A DNA stretch of 64,000 nt. Origin: Paraburkholderia phenoliruptrix (GTDB lineage Bacteria; Pseudomonadota; Gammaproteobacteria; Burkholderiales; Burkholderiaceae). Shown in pieces: positions 8,358 through 18,081 of this stretch. The translations under genes and the position numbers were made by a program. Under the pieces are notes generated by a model. It did not search any database. It was given only the letters and a program-made list of their open reading frames with translations, and was not told where the DNA came from. The stretch is taken from contig NZ_JAEUAV010000006.1 of the NCBI RefSeq assembly GCF_019511605.1, positions 1 through 64,000 on the forward strand, given 5' to 3'. Every line of letters begins with the position of its first letter. Position 1 is the first letter of the stretch.

Positions 8358-9248
8358 CTAAAGCGCCAGAACGGTCACGCCCACTTCCACGCGATGCGCG
8401 CCGCCACCGAGAATCATGCCACGCAACAGCGACACGTCGCTGTAATCGCGGCCGATTGCGAGCGTGACGTGGTCCGTGTCGGCGAGTACGTCGTTGGTCG
8501 GATCAAGGTCGATCCAGCCGCTGCCGGGGCAATGCACCGACACCCACGCGTGGGAAGCGTCCGCGCCGATCAGCCGCGGCTGCCCTGGCGGCGGATCGTT
8601 GCGCAGATAGCCGCTCACATAGCGCGCCGGCAAGCCGAGCGAACGCAGGCAGCCGATCATGACCTGCGCGAAGTCCTGGCATACGCCGCTCTTCAGTTCG
8701 AACGCGCGCCCGGCGGGCGTATCGAACATGGTCGCGGAGGGCTTGTACGCGAAGTCTGCGTGAATGCGGTGCATCAGGTCGATCGCGCCCGCGGCAATAG
8801 GCATGCCCGCGGGAAAGCTCGGCAATGCATAGGCGCGCAACGCCGGGCCCAGCGCGATATTCGGCGATGCAAAGCAGAACTCCACCTCGGCGCGAAACTG
8901 TCCGCCCACGCGAAACTCGAGCGCGTCGGCCACCTCTTCCCACGCGGGCGTTGAGTGCGGATCGAGATCGGTCCAACGCGGCGTTAGCGCCACAGTCGTT
9001 TCGCTGACCAGTTGCAGCCGCTCGTGCGGCGCGTCCAGCGCGAAATACAGAACGTCGTTGCCGAATGCATCGATGCGGCTATTCACATACGACGGCTGCG
9101 GCTCGATGCGTTCGTGGTGCGAGACGACCCGTTGCCACGCGCAAACGATAGGCCGGATAGTAGCCAGGTGCTGGGCGGTCTCGACATATGTCGAGTAATG
9201 ATACGTAGTGCGATGTGAAACGGACAGCACCGTGGTTGCGCTTTTCAT
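8358..9248 (-). CDS. Transglutaminase-like cysteine peptidase of the ATP-grasp/alpha-E cluster
   Basis: A 296-residue cytoplasmic protein with an N-terminal beta-rich region (SHRTTYHYSTYVETAQH) followed by a transglutaminase-like core. The catalytic triad is visible as Cys190 in SGVCQDFAQ, His233 in DASHAWVSV and Asp249 in DLDPTND. Its start overlaps the stop of the upstream ATP-grasp/alpha-E gene by four bases (ATGA), so it is translationally coupled to it. From family knowledge such proteins accompany circularly permuted ATP-grasp ligases and probably trim or transfer amide bonds in an uncharacterised peptide product. No signal peptide is seen. Confidence 0.88.
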   Translation of the reverse strand: MKSATTVLSVSHRTTYHYSTYVETAQHLATIRPIVCAWQRVVSHHERIEPQPSYVNSRIDAFGNDVLYFALDAPHERLQLVSETTVALTPRWTDLDPHSTPAWEEVADALEFRVGGQFRAEVEFCFASPNIALGPALRAYALPSFPAGMPIAAGAIDLMHRIHADFAYKPSATMFDTPAGRAFELKSGVCQDFAQVMIGCLRSLGLPARYVSGYLRNDPPPGQPRLIGADASHAWVSVHCPGSGWIDLDPTNDVLADTDHVTLAIGRDYSDVSLLRGMILGGGAHRVEVGVTVLAL

Positions 9249-11929
9249 GACCCGACCTGCGATGCGACGCTACTCGCGTGACTGAAATAGCGCGCGCTGA
9301 TTTCATGCGCGGCGGCGCCGGTAAAGCCGCCAATCTGATCGCACACGGCAATCAGACCGGCGTAGGCACGGTTCGAGTCGAGCTCGCATAGCGACGCAAG
9401 TGTGGGCAGCGAAGCGGCCGGCGGCATCAATTCCGCAAACGGACGATGCCGCGTGCTGCCCGCCGCCACCGCGATCTCGTCGAGCTTCTTGCGCAAACGC
9501 TCGTAAACGCCGTAGATGCCGCGCGGGTTGGTCGGCTCGATCACCAGCAGATCGAGCAGAGCCGGCACTTCGAAACGTCCCGGATAAAGCGCGCGATACG
9601 TGAGCGTGCTGTCGAACAATTGCAACAGCAGATCGAAACCCGCGGGCGTGGCGAGTTGGCCTTTGTCGGCGACTATGCGCACGAACGCGCACATGGCCGA
9701 TACGCGTTCGATATGCCGTCCCGCGAAGAGCAGCCGCCAGGCTTCGTCGCGAGTCATGCGGTCGCCTTGCGCGCCGCTGATCGCCGACAACTGCACCGAC
9801 AGCCGTTCCAGCGCGTTCATCAGCGTGACGCGGTCGTAACGGCTCGCGCCGGACGCGCTGGCATCCGCTTGCGCCTGCAATTGTCCCTGCATTTGGGCTT
9901 GCGTTTGTGCCTGCTGCGCCGCACTGTTCGAACCAGCAGCCGGCAGCAACGTCTGCAAGGCGTCGCGAAAGTCGTTGCGCGCCGCGAGAATGGTGCGCCA
10001 ATGATCGTTGGACAACCGGCCGCGCACCTCGCCATTGGAGCGCGCCTGGCAACTCAGGTTCTGCCCGATGCTCGCCGCGCCCGTGCTCTCGCTGAGATTG
10101 GCAACGAGCGCGCGCTCGAAGGCCTGCGGCGTATGCGGCATAAACATGTCGCCGGGCTGCACGAGTCCGCAATACAACGCAAGTTCGACAAGCGTCGGGA
10201 AAAGGGCTTGCGCATCGTTGCCTTCGAGCGAGCCAAGAATGAAGCGCAACAGCCGCACGTTGTTCTCCGCGCGTTCGCCATAGCGTCCCGCCCAGAAGAG
10301 ATTCTCTGCCGCGCGGCTCGATACCGTGCGATGCTTGCGCGCGAGGTCGGCGGGCTGCAGCGGCGAGGGCAGCAATGTGAACGTGGAGGTCGGCTGGCTC
10401 GACAGCACCCAGGTGTCAACACTGCTGCCGCCGTATTGCATGGAGACCGTCGCCTGCCGTTCGGCCGCGAGCCGCGTGAAACCGCCTGGCATGACGTGCC
10501 AGCCGCCGTTGGCATCCGCGATTGCGTACGCGCGCAACACCGAAGGACGCGTGCCGATGGTGCCATCCTCATAACGCGGCGTGCACGAAAAACGCTGCGC
10601 CTGTTGAATCGTGTAGGCGCCGGGCGCCGCTTCGATCCGTTCCCGCCATGCGTCGAGCCGCTGCCGGCCCTGCTGCGTTCCGGGTGCCCCGGGCGCCCCG
10701 GCTGCCGCGTCTCGCGCGGCGAGCGGCCACGTCGGCACGACGAAGGCTTCGTCCAGATGCGCAAACGCGTGCTCGCGCGCGGCCCGCTCACCGCACCACC
10801 AGGTCGCGACGCTCGGCAAAACCAGGTCTTCGTCGAACAGCACTTGGGCAATGCCAGGCAGGAAACCGTGCAACGCGGGCGATTCGACGAACCCGGCCCC
10901 CGGCACGTTGGACACGATCACATTGCCCGCGCGCATCACCTGCAACAGGCCCGGCACGCCGATAGTCGAATCGGCGCGCAGCTCGACGGGATCGCAAAAC
11001 GCATCGTCAAGACGGCGCAGCACGACGTGCACGCGTTCGAGACCGGCGAGCGTCTTCAGATAAAGCATGTCGCCGCGCACGGTGAGGTCCTTGCCCTCGA
11101 CCAGCGTCACGCCCAGATACCGGGCGAGAAACACATGCTCGAAATAGGTCTCGCTGAACGGCCCCGGCGTGAGCAACGCAATGTGCGGCGAAGCGTCGGC
11201 GCGCGGCGAGCCGTCGCGCATGGTCGCTTGCGCCGCCTGCACGAGCGTCGAAATGAGCTGCGAATAGCTCGGCGCGAGACGGCTCACATGCATGGAGCGG
11301 AATGGATCGGCAAACAGCGACGATACGATCAGCCGGTTTTCGAGCGCATAGCCGAGGCCCGAAGGCGCCTCCGTACGATGCGCCATCACCGTCCATTCGC
11401 CGTTGGGCGCGCGCGCAAGGTCGACCGCGACGACCTGCAGGAACTGACCGCCAGGCGGCGCATAGCCCGTCACGGAGCGCAGATAGCCGGGATGCCCGAA
11501 CACCAGCGCGGGCGGCAGCCGTCCGCCTTGCAGCAGCGTTTGCGGCCCGTAGATGTCCGCGACAATCGCATTGAGCAACTGCGCGCGCTGCGTCACGCCG
11601 CGCTCGATGTGCGCCCACTCCGCCTCGCTGATCAGAAACGGCAGCATGTCGAGCGCCCACGCGCGCGGCTCGCCGTTATCCGCGTAGACGTTGTAGCTGA
11701 TGTCGTTGTCGCGGATCTGCTGCGCGACCGAAGCGCGATGCCCCTCCAGCCGCGCGATGCCGTCTTCGCCCAGCCGCTCGAAGAATTGCCGCCACGGCTC
11801 GCGCAACGCGCCGGACGCGTCGCGCAACTCGTCCCAGTGTCCCTCGTGTGCGGGCACGAGCCGCAACAGGGACGAAGCGTCCGCATGAGCTGCGGACGTA
11901 TCGAAGGGAAAAGTCGATTGAAAAGCCAA
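9245..11929 (-). CDS. Circularly permuted ATP-grasp ligase fused to alpha-E domain
   Basis: An 894-residue fusion of two proteins that are often separate genes. Residues of roughly 1-480 form the circularly permuted ATP-grasp domain (NDISYNVYADNGEPRAWALD, then GFVESPALHGFLPGIAQVLF), predicted to form amide bonds with ATP. From about residue 535 the alpha-E domain begins (SSRAAENLFWAGRYGERAEN), an all-helical domain of unknown role found with these ligases. A Gln- and Ala-rich insertion of about 25 residues interrupts the alpha-E half. It lies between the DUF2126 transglutaminase gene (30-base gap) and the small transglutaminase (4-base overlap). The substrate is unknown. Confidence 0.88.
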   Translation of the reverse strand: MAFQSTFPFDTSAAHADASSLLRLVPAHEGHWDELRDASGALREPWRQFFERLGEDGIARLEGHRASVAQQIRDNDISYNVYADNGEPRAWALDMLPFLISEAEWAHIERGVTQRAQLLNAIVADIYGPQTLLQGGRLPPALVFGHPGYLRSVTGYAPPGGQFLQVVAVDLARAPNGEWTVMAHRTEAPSGLGYALENRLIVSSLFADPFRSMHVSRLAPSYSQLISTLVQAAQATMRDGSPRADASPHIALLTPGPFSETYFEHVFLARYLGVTLVEGKDLTVRGDMLYLKTLAGLERVHVVLRRLDDAFCDPVELRADSTIGVPGLLQVMRAGNVIVSNVPGAGFVESPALHGFLPGIAQVLFDEDLVLPSVATWWCGERAAREHAFAHLDEAFVVPTWPLAARDAAAGAPGAPGTQQGRQRLDAWRERIEAAPGAYTIQQAQRFSCTPRYEDGTIGTRPSVLRAYAIADANGGWHVMPGGFTRLAAERQATVSMQYGGSSVDTWVLSSQPTSTFTLLPSPLQPADLARKHRTVSSRAAENLFWAGRYGERAENNVRLLRFILGSLEGNDAQALFPTLVELALYCGLVQPGDMFMPHTPQAFERALVANLSESTGAASIGQNLSCQARSNGEVRGRLSNDHWRTILAARNDFRDALQTLLPAAGSNSAAQQAQTQAQMQGQLQAQADASASGASRYDRVTLMNALERLSVQLSAISGAQGDRMTRDEAWRLLFAGRHIERVSAMCAFVRIVADKGQLATPAGFDLLLQLFDSTLTYRALYPGRFEVPALLDLLVIEPTNPRGIYGVYERLRKKLDEIAVAAGSTRHRPFAELMPPAASLPTLASLCELDSNRAYAGLIAVCDQIGGFTGAAAHEISARYFSHASSVASQVGS

Positions 11930-11959
11930 GGTCGTATCGTTGTTGTGAGGGTGAGCGTG

Positions 11960-14900
11960 TTACCAGTACCGCAGGTCGAGCGTAAACGGAAACTCCAGGC
12001 TGCGCTGCGGCGCTTGCACTGCAAGCGGCCCCGGCGTATGGCCCGACGCGAAGAAGCGCGCCCGCCGCCGGCTTTCCGCCTCGTAAGCGTTGACCGGGAA
12101 GGTCTGATAGTTGCGCCCGCCCGGATGTGCGACATGATACTGGCATCCGCCGATAGAGCGGCCGTTCCATGTATCGACAAGATCGAAAGTGAGCGGCGCA
12201 TCCACGCCGATGGTCGGATGCAGCGCCGAAGGCTGCGACCACGCGCGAAAGCGCACCCCGGCCACATATTCGCTGACGCGGCCCGTCGGCTGCAACGGCA
12301 CGGGCACGCCGTTGACCGTCAGCAGGTGACGGTTCTCGTTGAAGCCGAGCGCCCGCACTTCGAGTCGCTCGACCGACGAATCCACATAACGCACGGTGCC
12401 GCCGGCCGTGCCCTCCTCGCCCATCACGTGCCACGGTTCCAGCGCATTGCGGATACTCAGCGACACGCCGCTCACCGTGGTCTCGCCGATCAGCGGGAAG
12501 CGGAATTCGAAGTGCGGCGCAAACCAGCTACTGTCGAGAGCAAAGCCCTCGCGGTTCAGGTCGGCTAGCACGTCGTCGAAGTCCATCTTCACGAAAGTGC
12601 CGAGCAGGAAACGGTCGTGCAATTCCGTGCCCCAGCGCGTCAATCGCTGCGTGTACGGCGTGTGCCAGAAACGCGCGACCAGCGCGCGCAACAGCAACTG
12701 CTGCACGAGACTCATGCGCGCATGCGGCGGCATTTCGAACCCGCGCAGTTCGAGCAGGCCGAGCCGCCCGGTCGGGCCGTCGGGCGAATACAGCTTGTCG
12801 ATGCAAAACTCGGCGCGGTGCGTATTGCCCGTCACGTCGATCAGAATGTTGCGCAGCGACCGGTCGATCATCCACGCGGGCAGGTTCGCGCTGTCGCGGC
12901 CGCCCAGCAGGTCGATCTGCCGCTGCAGTTCACGAAACGCTATTTCCAGTTCGTAGACCTGATCGTTGCGGGCTTCGTCGATGCGGGGCGCCTGGCTCGT
13001 CGGTCCGATAAACAGCCCTGAAAACAGATACGACAGCGACGGATGGTTGTGCCAGTACGCAATCAGGCTGGCGAGCAGATCGGGCCGGCGCAGGAACGGA
13101 CTGTCGGCGGGCGTCGCGCCGCCGAGCACGAGGTGATTGCCGCCGCCGGTGCCGGTATGGCGGCCGTCGGTCATGAACTTCTCGCTGCTCAGATAACACT
13201 GCGCCGCCGACTCGTACAGGTACTCCGTGTGATCGACCAGATCATGCCAGTTGGCCGCCGGATGAATGTTGACCTCGATTACGCCGGGGTCCGGCGTGAC
13301 CTGCAGCATCTTCAAACGGGCGTCGCGCGGCGGCGGATAGCCTTCGAGCACGATCTGCATGCGCAATTCGGCCGCGGTCGCTTCGACGGCTGCGAGCAGG
13401 TCGAGATAGTCGTCGAGCTGCGTGAGCGGCGGCATGAAAACGTGCAGCAGCGCGCGGCCGCTGCCGAACGCGTCGGCTTCCGCTTTCGGACCGGCCGCAC
13501 GTTTCGGGTCGCGGGCCTCCACGCAAATGGCGGTGCGCAACGTGTCCTTCGCCGACTTGCCGCGTGCCGGAGCCGCGTCGGCTGCTGCCGCGTCGCGCTG
13601 CGGCGCATACGCGAGCACCGCGCTGCCCGGCATGCCGCTCAGCAAATCCCCCGCCGACGACGACAACGCCGCTGCCCGCCGTGCATCCGCAGCGCTCATG
13701 TCGCGCCGCTCGCCGTCGTACTGCATGCGCAACTGTGCAGCCGTGCGCAACGGCACCGGCGGCGCGAACGGATCGTGCGCGTGCTGGTACGGGTAGTCGG
13801 TCTTCGACACCCAGGGCAACGAGTCGAGCGGCAGACGGTAACCCATCGGCGAATCGCCGGGAATCAGGTACATGCGTTCGTCGCGAAAGAACCAGCGGCC
13901 CGTCACCCACTGCGGCGGCGCGTGCGGCACGTCGCGCTCGCGCGCGAGCGGCAGCACGTAGCCGGTCACGTTGGCAAGGCCCGCGTCGAACACGCGGCGC
14001 AAGCGCACGCGTTCGAGTTCGTCGTCCAGACGCGCGTCGAATGGATCGACGTTGACCGGCAGACGGCGCTCGCGCCACAGGTAGTACCACACGTCTTCGA
14101 AACCGGGCTGAATGCAGTCTTCGTCGAGCGCCAGCTTGCCGGCCAGATGCCTGAGGAAGCGTTGCGCGTCGGCAGCGGTGTAAGTGCCGGGCTCGCGCTC
14201 GTCGGCGAACAGTTCCGGGTTCTGCCAGCATGGTTCGCCGTCGGCGCGCCAGTACAACGACATCGCCCAGCGCGGCAACTGCTCGCCCGGATACCATTTG
14301 CCCTGGCCGATATGCAGGAAGCCGTTCGCACCGTAGCGCGAACGCAGCTTGTCCATCAGCGCGACGGCATAGCCGCGTTTGGTCGGGCCGAGCGCGTCGG
14401 TGTTCCATTCGGCGGCGTCGCGGTCGCGCACGGACACGAAAGTCGGCTCGCCGCCCATCGTCAGGCGCACGTCCATGTCGGCCAGTTGCCGGTCCACCTG
14501 GTCGCCCATTGCGAGCACGTCGCCCCACACTTCTTCGCTGTATGGCTTCGTGACGCGCGGCGTTTCCAGCACGCGCGTGATGGACATAGTGTGGCTGAAC
14601 TCGACTTCGGACTCGTCCACCGCGCCCGAGATAGGCGCGGCGCTGCCCGGTTCGGGCGTGCAGGCAACCGGAATGTGGCCCTCGCCGGCAAGCAGCCCCG
14701 AGGTCGGGTCGAGCCCGATCCAGCCCGCGCCCGGCAGATAGACTTCGCACCACGCGTGCAGGTCGGTGAAGTCGACCTCGGTGCCGCTCGGGCCGTCGAT
14801 CGCTTTGACGTCGGGCGCAAGCTGCAGCAGATAACCGGACACGAAACGTGCGGCAAGGCCAAGCTGACGCAAGGTTTCAACCAGCAGCCAGCCTGAATCG

Positions 14901-15442
14901 CGGCACGATCCGGCACCGCTCATGAGCGTTTGCTCGGGCGTCTGCACGCCGGGCTCCATCCGGATCAGATAGCGGATCTCGCGTTGCAGCCGCTGATTCA
15001 GCGCGACCAGAAAGTCGGCGGTGCCGGTGGGCGTGCGCGCGATGCTGTGAACGAACTCGGCAAAGCGCGGCGTCATGGGACGCTTCACGCGATAGGGCGC
15101 GAGTTCCAGCGCCAGGTCCGGCGCATAGTCGAACGGAAACTGTTCGACGGAGGGCTCGAGAAAGAAGTCGAACGGGTTGTACACCGCCATCTCGGCGACC
15201 AGATCGACGGTCACCTTGAACTCGCGCGTCCTGTCTGGAAACACGAGACGCGCCTGATAGTTGGCAAACGCGTCCTGCTGCCAGTTGATGAAGTGGTGCG
15301 CAGGCTCCACCTGCATCGAGTAGGAAAGAATCGGAGTCCGGCAATGCGGCGCGGGCTTGAGCCGCACTACCTGGGGCGACAGCGCCACCAGCCTGTCATA
15401 ACGGTAATGTGTGACGTGATTCAACGCGACGCGAATGGACAC
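11960..15442 (-). CDS. Large transglutaminase-like protein with DUF2126 domain
   Basis: About 1160 residues. The first 300 form a transglutaminase-like domain with Cys in GSCRDSGW, His in DLHAWCEVYL and Asp in LDPTSG; the rest matches DUF2126, including long conserved stretches such as GGEPTFVSVRDRDAAEWNTD and GTGGGNHLVLGG. I place the start at a GTG (15442) preceded by AGGAG, giving VSIRVALNHVTHYRYDR, because transglutaminase homologues begin with this strand; an ATG at 15484 adds 14 unrelated residues. It is first in the three-gene ligase operon and diverges from a zinc peptidase gene. The role is probably in making or processing a peptide-like product. Confidence 0.88.
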   Translation of the reverse strand: MSIRVALNHVTHYRYDRLVALSPQVVRLKPAPHCRTPILSYSMQVEPAHHFINWQQDAFANYQARLVFPDRTREFKVTVDLVAEMAVYNPFDFFLEPSVEQFPFDYAPDLALELAPYRVKRPMTPRFAEFVHSIARTPTGTADFLVALNQRLQREIRYLIRMEPGVQTPEQTLMSGAGSCRDSGWLLVETLRQLGLAARFVSGYLLQLAPDVKAIDGPSGTEVDFTDLHAWCEVYLPGAGWIGLDPTSGLLAGEGHIPVACTPEPGSAAPISGAVDESEVEFSHTMSITRVLETPRVTKPYSEEVWGDVLAMGDQVDRQLADMDVRLTMGGEPTFVSVRDRDAAEWNTDALGPTKRGYAVALMDKLRSRYGANGFLHIGQGKWYPGEQLPRWAMSLYWRADGEPCWQNPELFADEREPGTYTAADAQRFLRHLAGKLALDEDCIQPGFEDVWYYLWRERRLPVNVDPFDARLDDELERVRLRRVFDAGLANVTGYVLPLARERDVPHAPPQWVTGRWFFRDERMYLIPGDSPMGYRLPLDSLPWVSKTDYPYQHAHDPFAPPVPLRTAAQLRMQYDGERRDMSAADARRAAALSSSAGDLLSGMPGSAVLAYAPQRDAAAADAAPARGKSAKDTLRTAICVEARDPKRAAGPKAEADAFGSGRALLHVFMPPLTQLDDYLDLLAAVEATAAELRMQIVLEGYPPPRDARLKMLQVTPDPGVIEVNIHPAANWHDLVDHTEYLYESAAQCYLSSEKFMTDGRHTGTGGGNHLVLGGATPADSPFLRRPDLLASLIAYWHNHPSLSYLFSGLFIGPTSQAPRIDEARNDQVYELEIAFRELQRQIDLLGGRDSANLPAWMIDRSLRNILIDVTGNTHRAEFCIDKLYSPDGPTGRLGLLELRGFEMPPHARMSLVQQLLLRALVARFWHTPYTQRLTRWGTELHDRFLLGTFVKMDFDDVLADLNREGFALDSSWFAPHFEFRFPLIGETTVSGVSLSIRNALEPWHVMGEEGTAGGTVRYVDSSVERLEVRALGFNENRHLLTVNGVPVPLQPTGRVSEYVAGVRFRAWSQPSALHPTIGVDAPLTFDLVDTWNGRSIGGCQYHVAHPGGRNYQTFPVNAYEAESRRRARFFASGHTPGPLAVQAPQRSLEFPFTLDLRYW

Positions 15443-15689
15443 ACCGGACTCCTGGTCTAGGTTGGCAGCCCGCCGAAAAAGCAAGCTTTATGCCGTTGAT
15501 CTGAAAACCTCATGCCGCTACAGCCTTGCCCCCGTGAGCGCTGCCGGCAGGCCATGCACCAAAGCGAGGCAATGCCGATGCACGATCATGCCCATACTGT
15601 GCGTTAAACCGGTGACGTTTGCCCGCGCGGCACGAACATTGCGCCGCATCCACGCTCCCAACTGCCACTTGCCGCCTCGGGCCTCGTCC

Positions 15690-16796
15690 ATGAAAACCTT
15701 CCACTGCAACCGCTGCTCGCACCTCGTATTCTTTGAAAACGTTCGCTGCGAGCGCTGTGAGGCATTGCTCGGCTACCTGCCGGAACTGCGCGAAATCAGC
15801 GCTTTCGAAGACGCGGGCGAAGAGCGCTGGCGCAGCCTGCATCCGCAGGCGGACGGCGCGCTCTACAAGCAATGCCATAACTACGCAGTCGAAAACGTCT
15901 GCAACTGGATGATTCCCGCCGATTCGCCCGACACATTGTGCCGTGCCTGCCAGTTGACCCACACCATTCCGAATCTGGGCGCACCGGATAACCGGCTGTA
16001 CTGGTATCGCCTCGAGGTCGCAAAGCGGCGCCTGCTTTATACGCTCGCGGAACTCGGGCTCGACGTCAAATCGCGCATTGAAGACCCCGAACAGGGTCTC
16101 GCCTTCGAGTTCCTCGAAGACGGCGGCGACGGCTCGCGCGTGATGACGGGTCACGACAATGGGCTCATCACGCTGAACATCGCGGAGGCCGACGACGCGC
16201 ATCGCGAGAAAGTGCGCACGGCGATGGGCGAACCGTATCGCACGTTGCTCGGCCACTTCCGCCACGAAACCGGCCACTACTACTTCAGCCAACTGGTCGA
16301 GAAAAGCCCGCGTTGGCTGGAGCCGTTCCGCAAGCTGTTCGGCGACGAGCGCGCCGACTACGGCGAGGCGCTCGCGGCCTACTACCGCGACGGCGCGCCC
16401 GCCGACTGGCAGGCGTCCTGCATCAGCGCGTATGCAACCATGCACCCTTGGGAAGATTGGGCGGAGACGTGGGCGCACTACATGCTGATCGTCGACGTGC
16501 TCGATACCTCGACCGCGTACGGCCTCGCGCTGCTGCCCGACGATCCGGACGCGCCCACGCTGACTGACCGCACGCCCGTTGAAGACGCCAGCTTCGATAA
16601 TCTGATGAAACGCTGGTTTCCGCTCACGTATGCGTTGAACAGCCTCAATCGCAGCCTGGGCATGCCCGACGGCTATCCGTTCACATTGGCCGCGCCGGTG
16701 GTGGACAAATTGCGCTTCGTGCATCGCGTGATCGCGGAGGCTGGAAAAAAGGCGCCGGTCCCGCAGGGCGCGCAGCGCGCCGCGAAGCCGGCCTGA
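15690..16796 (+). CDS. Zinc-ribbon metallopeptidase-like protein
   Basis: A 368-residue soluble protein starting MKTFHCNRCSHLVFF. The N terminus has zinc-ribbon cysteines (CNRC, CERC, then CRAC near residue 90). Around residue 195 the zincin motif HETGH occurs in LLGHFRHETGHYYF, followed by a conserved Glu/Asp-rich segment (DERADYGEAL) and a WEDWAETWAHYM stretch that can supply a further zinc ligand. This is the putative zinc-binding metallopeptidase family common in proteobacteria, of unknown substrate. The upstream open frame back to 15435 overlaps the divergent transglutaminase start and is unlikely to be translated. Its position opposite the ATP-grasp/transglutaminase operon suggests a role with that product. 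Confidence 0.85.
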   Translation: MKTFHCNRCSHLVFFENVRCERCEALLGYLPELREISAFEDAGEERWRSLHPQADGALYKQCHNYAVENVCNWMIPADSPDTLCRACQLTHTIPNLGAPDNRLYWYRLEVAKRRLLYTLAELGLDVKSRIEDPEQGLAFEFLEDGGDGSRVMTGHDNGLITLNIAEADDAHREKVRTAMGEPYRTLLGHFRHETGHYYFSQLVEKSPRWLEPFRKLFGDERADYGEALAAYYRDGAPADWQASCISAYATMHPWEDWAETWAHYMLIVDVLDTSTAYGLALLPDDPDAPTLTDRTPVEDASFDNLMKRWFPLTYALNSLNRSLGMPDGYPFTLAAPVVDKLRFVHRVIAEAGKKAPVPQGAQRAAKPA

Positions 16797-16799
16797 ACG

Positions 16800-18071
16800 T
16801 CAATATGCGACGTACGGGCCGACGCCGCCCGGAGTAGCCTGCTGCTCGATGGCCGCGTACACGGTGCGTCCATAGAAGAACGGCAGGCCCCAATCGAAAA
16901 TCGACGAGGTGACGAAAGCGGGCCCGGCCAGCAGCGGCAACGCGGAGTCGTTGGGATAAGTCTGCGCGACGACACTTGCATTGGCGACGCTAAAGCTCAC
17001 CGCGCTCGTCGTGCCGTTCACGCCTTCTATCATCGCGCTCAACTGTGTGGTCGAGGCCGGGCAGTAGTACGCATTGTTCGGACTCGCGCAAACCGGCAGA
17101 GCGTTGCTCCTGAAGAAGAGCCCCGTCGAGCCGCTGTCCAGAATACTGCGCGAATAGGTGGTGCCGTCGTGCACGGTCGTGAAGGTGCCGCTCGACGGAC
17201 TCACGCCGATCACCTGCGCGCTGCCGAGCGCGTTGTTGCTCTGCGTGCCGATGCCGAACACCAGTTGCCCGCTCACCGACTGCGCGCCGCCCGTCACCGC
17301 GGGCAGGCTCAGCAACGAGCCGTTGTTGTCGGTCGCGAAGTATGGGATCGGGTTGGCGACCTGCAGCGCTTCGGCCAACGCGATCGACGTGCAGGCCGCG
17401 CCGTTGCAGCCGTAGTAAGTGCCGGGCAACGCCTGCGACACACAGTTCGCGCCGCAGTCGTGCCTGAACACGCCGATGCCGAGAATGCCGTTGGCCTGCA
17501 GCATGGCGGGCGTATTTCGCGCAACGCCAACGCTCGCGCAATCCGCGGGCACCGAAGCGTAGTTCGGATCGATCACCTGGATCGGCAACGAAGCGGCCTT
17601 TTCGCCGGCAATCTGCAGGTCGGCCAGCTTCACCGCGCCCCACGTGAAGCCGTTGAAAAACTGCATGCATTCGGCGACCAGATGGCCCGACGCGTCCTTC
17701 TGCTGGGGAAGCACGAGCGACGCCGGCATTTGCGCTGCGAACACGCGCACGCCCCATGAGCCGGTGTCGACGAGCACGTGGTCGATGGTTTGGCATTGCG
17801 TGGTGCCCGGCGCGCAGATCGTGAGGCTGACGAACGGCATGTTCGGCACGTTGCTCACGCCCGAGTCGACGCTCACGCGCACTGCATTGGCGGCGAGCGC
17901 TTGCGGCGTGGGCGTCGCGTTGGTCACGCCGGGGCCGGCGGACGAACTGGTCGACGCATTCGGGGTTGCGCTGGCGGAGCCGCCGCCACCGCAGGCGCTG
18001 ACAAGCACGGCGAAAAGCAGGGCGAAAAGCACGGCGCACGACATAGAAACAAGCCTGCAGGCATGACGCAT
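16800..18071 (-). CDS. DUF3443 family lipoprotein
   Basis: A 423-residue predicted lipoprotein with lipobox LVSAC (Cys27) followed by GGGG and a Ser/Thr/Ala-rich linker. The mature part matches DUF3443, a Burkholderia-type family. It carries HVLVDTGSWGVR and later SILDSGSTGLFF, which look like the two DTG/DSG halves of a pepsin-like aspartic protease; whether it is active is unknown. It begins ten bases after the stop of the DUF2844 gene, a pairing seen repeatedly in this group. It converges on the zinc peptidase gene with only three bases between stops. Confidence 0.8.
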   Translation of the reverse strand: MRHACRLVSMSCAVLFALLFAVLVSACGGGGSASATPNASTSSSAGPGVTNATPTPQALAANAVRVSVDSGVSNVPNMPFVSLTICAPGTTQCQTIDHVLVDTGSWGVRVFAAQMPASLVLPQQKDASGHLVAECMQFFNGFTWGAVKLADLQIAGEKAASLPIQVIDPNYASVPADCASVGVARNTPAMLQANGILGIGVFRHDCGANCVSQALPGTYYGCNGAACTSIALAEALQVANPIPYFATDNNGSLLSLPAVTGGAQSVSGQLVFGIGTQSNNALGSAQVIGVSPSSGTFTTVHDGTTYSRSILDSGSTGLFFRSNALPVCASPNNAYYCPASTTQLSAMIEGVNGTTSAVSFSVANASVVAQTYPNDSALPLLAGPAFVTSSIFDWGLPFFYGRTVYAAIEQQATPGGVGPYVAY

Positions 18072-18081
18072 GGCGGCTCCC

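Noticed and set aside
9446-12568. A 1040-codon open frame on the plus strand
   Set aside because: It is the antisense shadow of the ATP-grasp/alpha-E and DUF2126 genes; its translation is Arg/His-rich with no recognisable motif, while the minus strand shows clear catalytic motifs.
13043-14896. A 617-codon open frame on the plus strand
   Set aside because: Antisense to the DUF2126 gene; such long shadows are expected in GC-rich DNA with GC-biased third positions.
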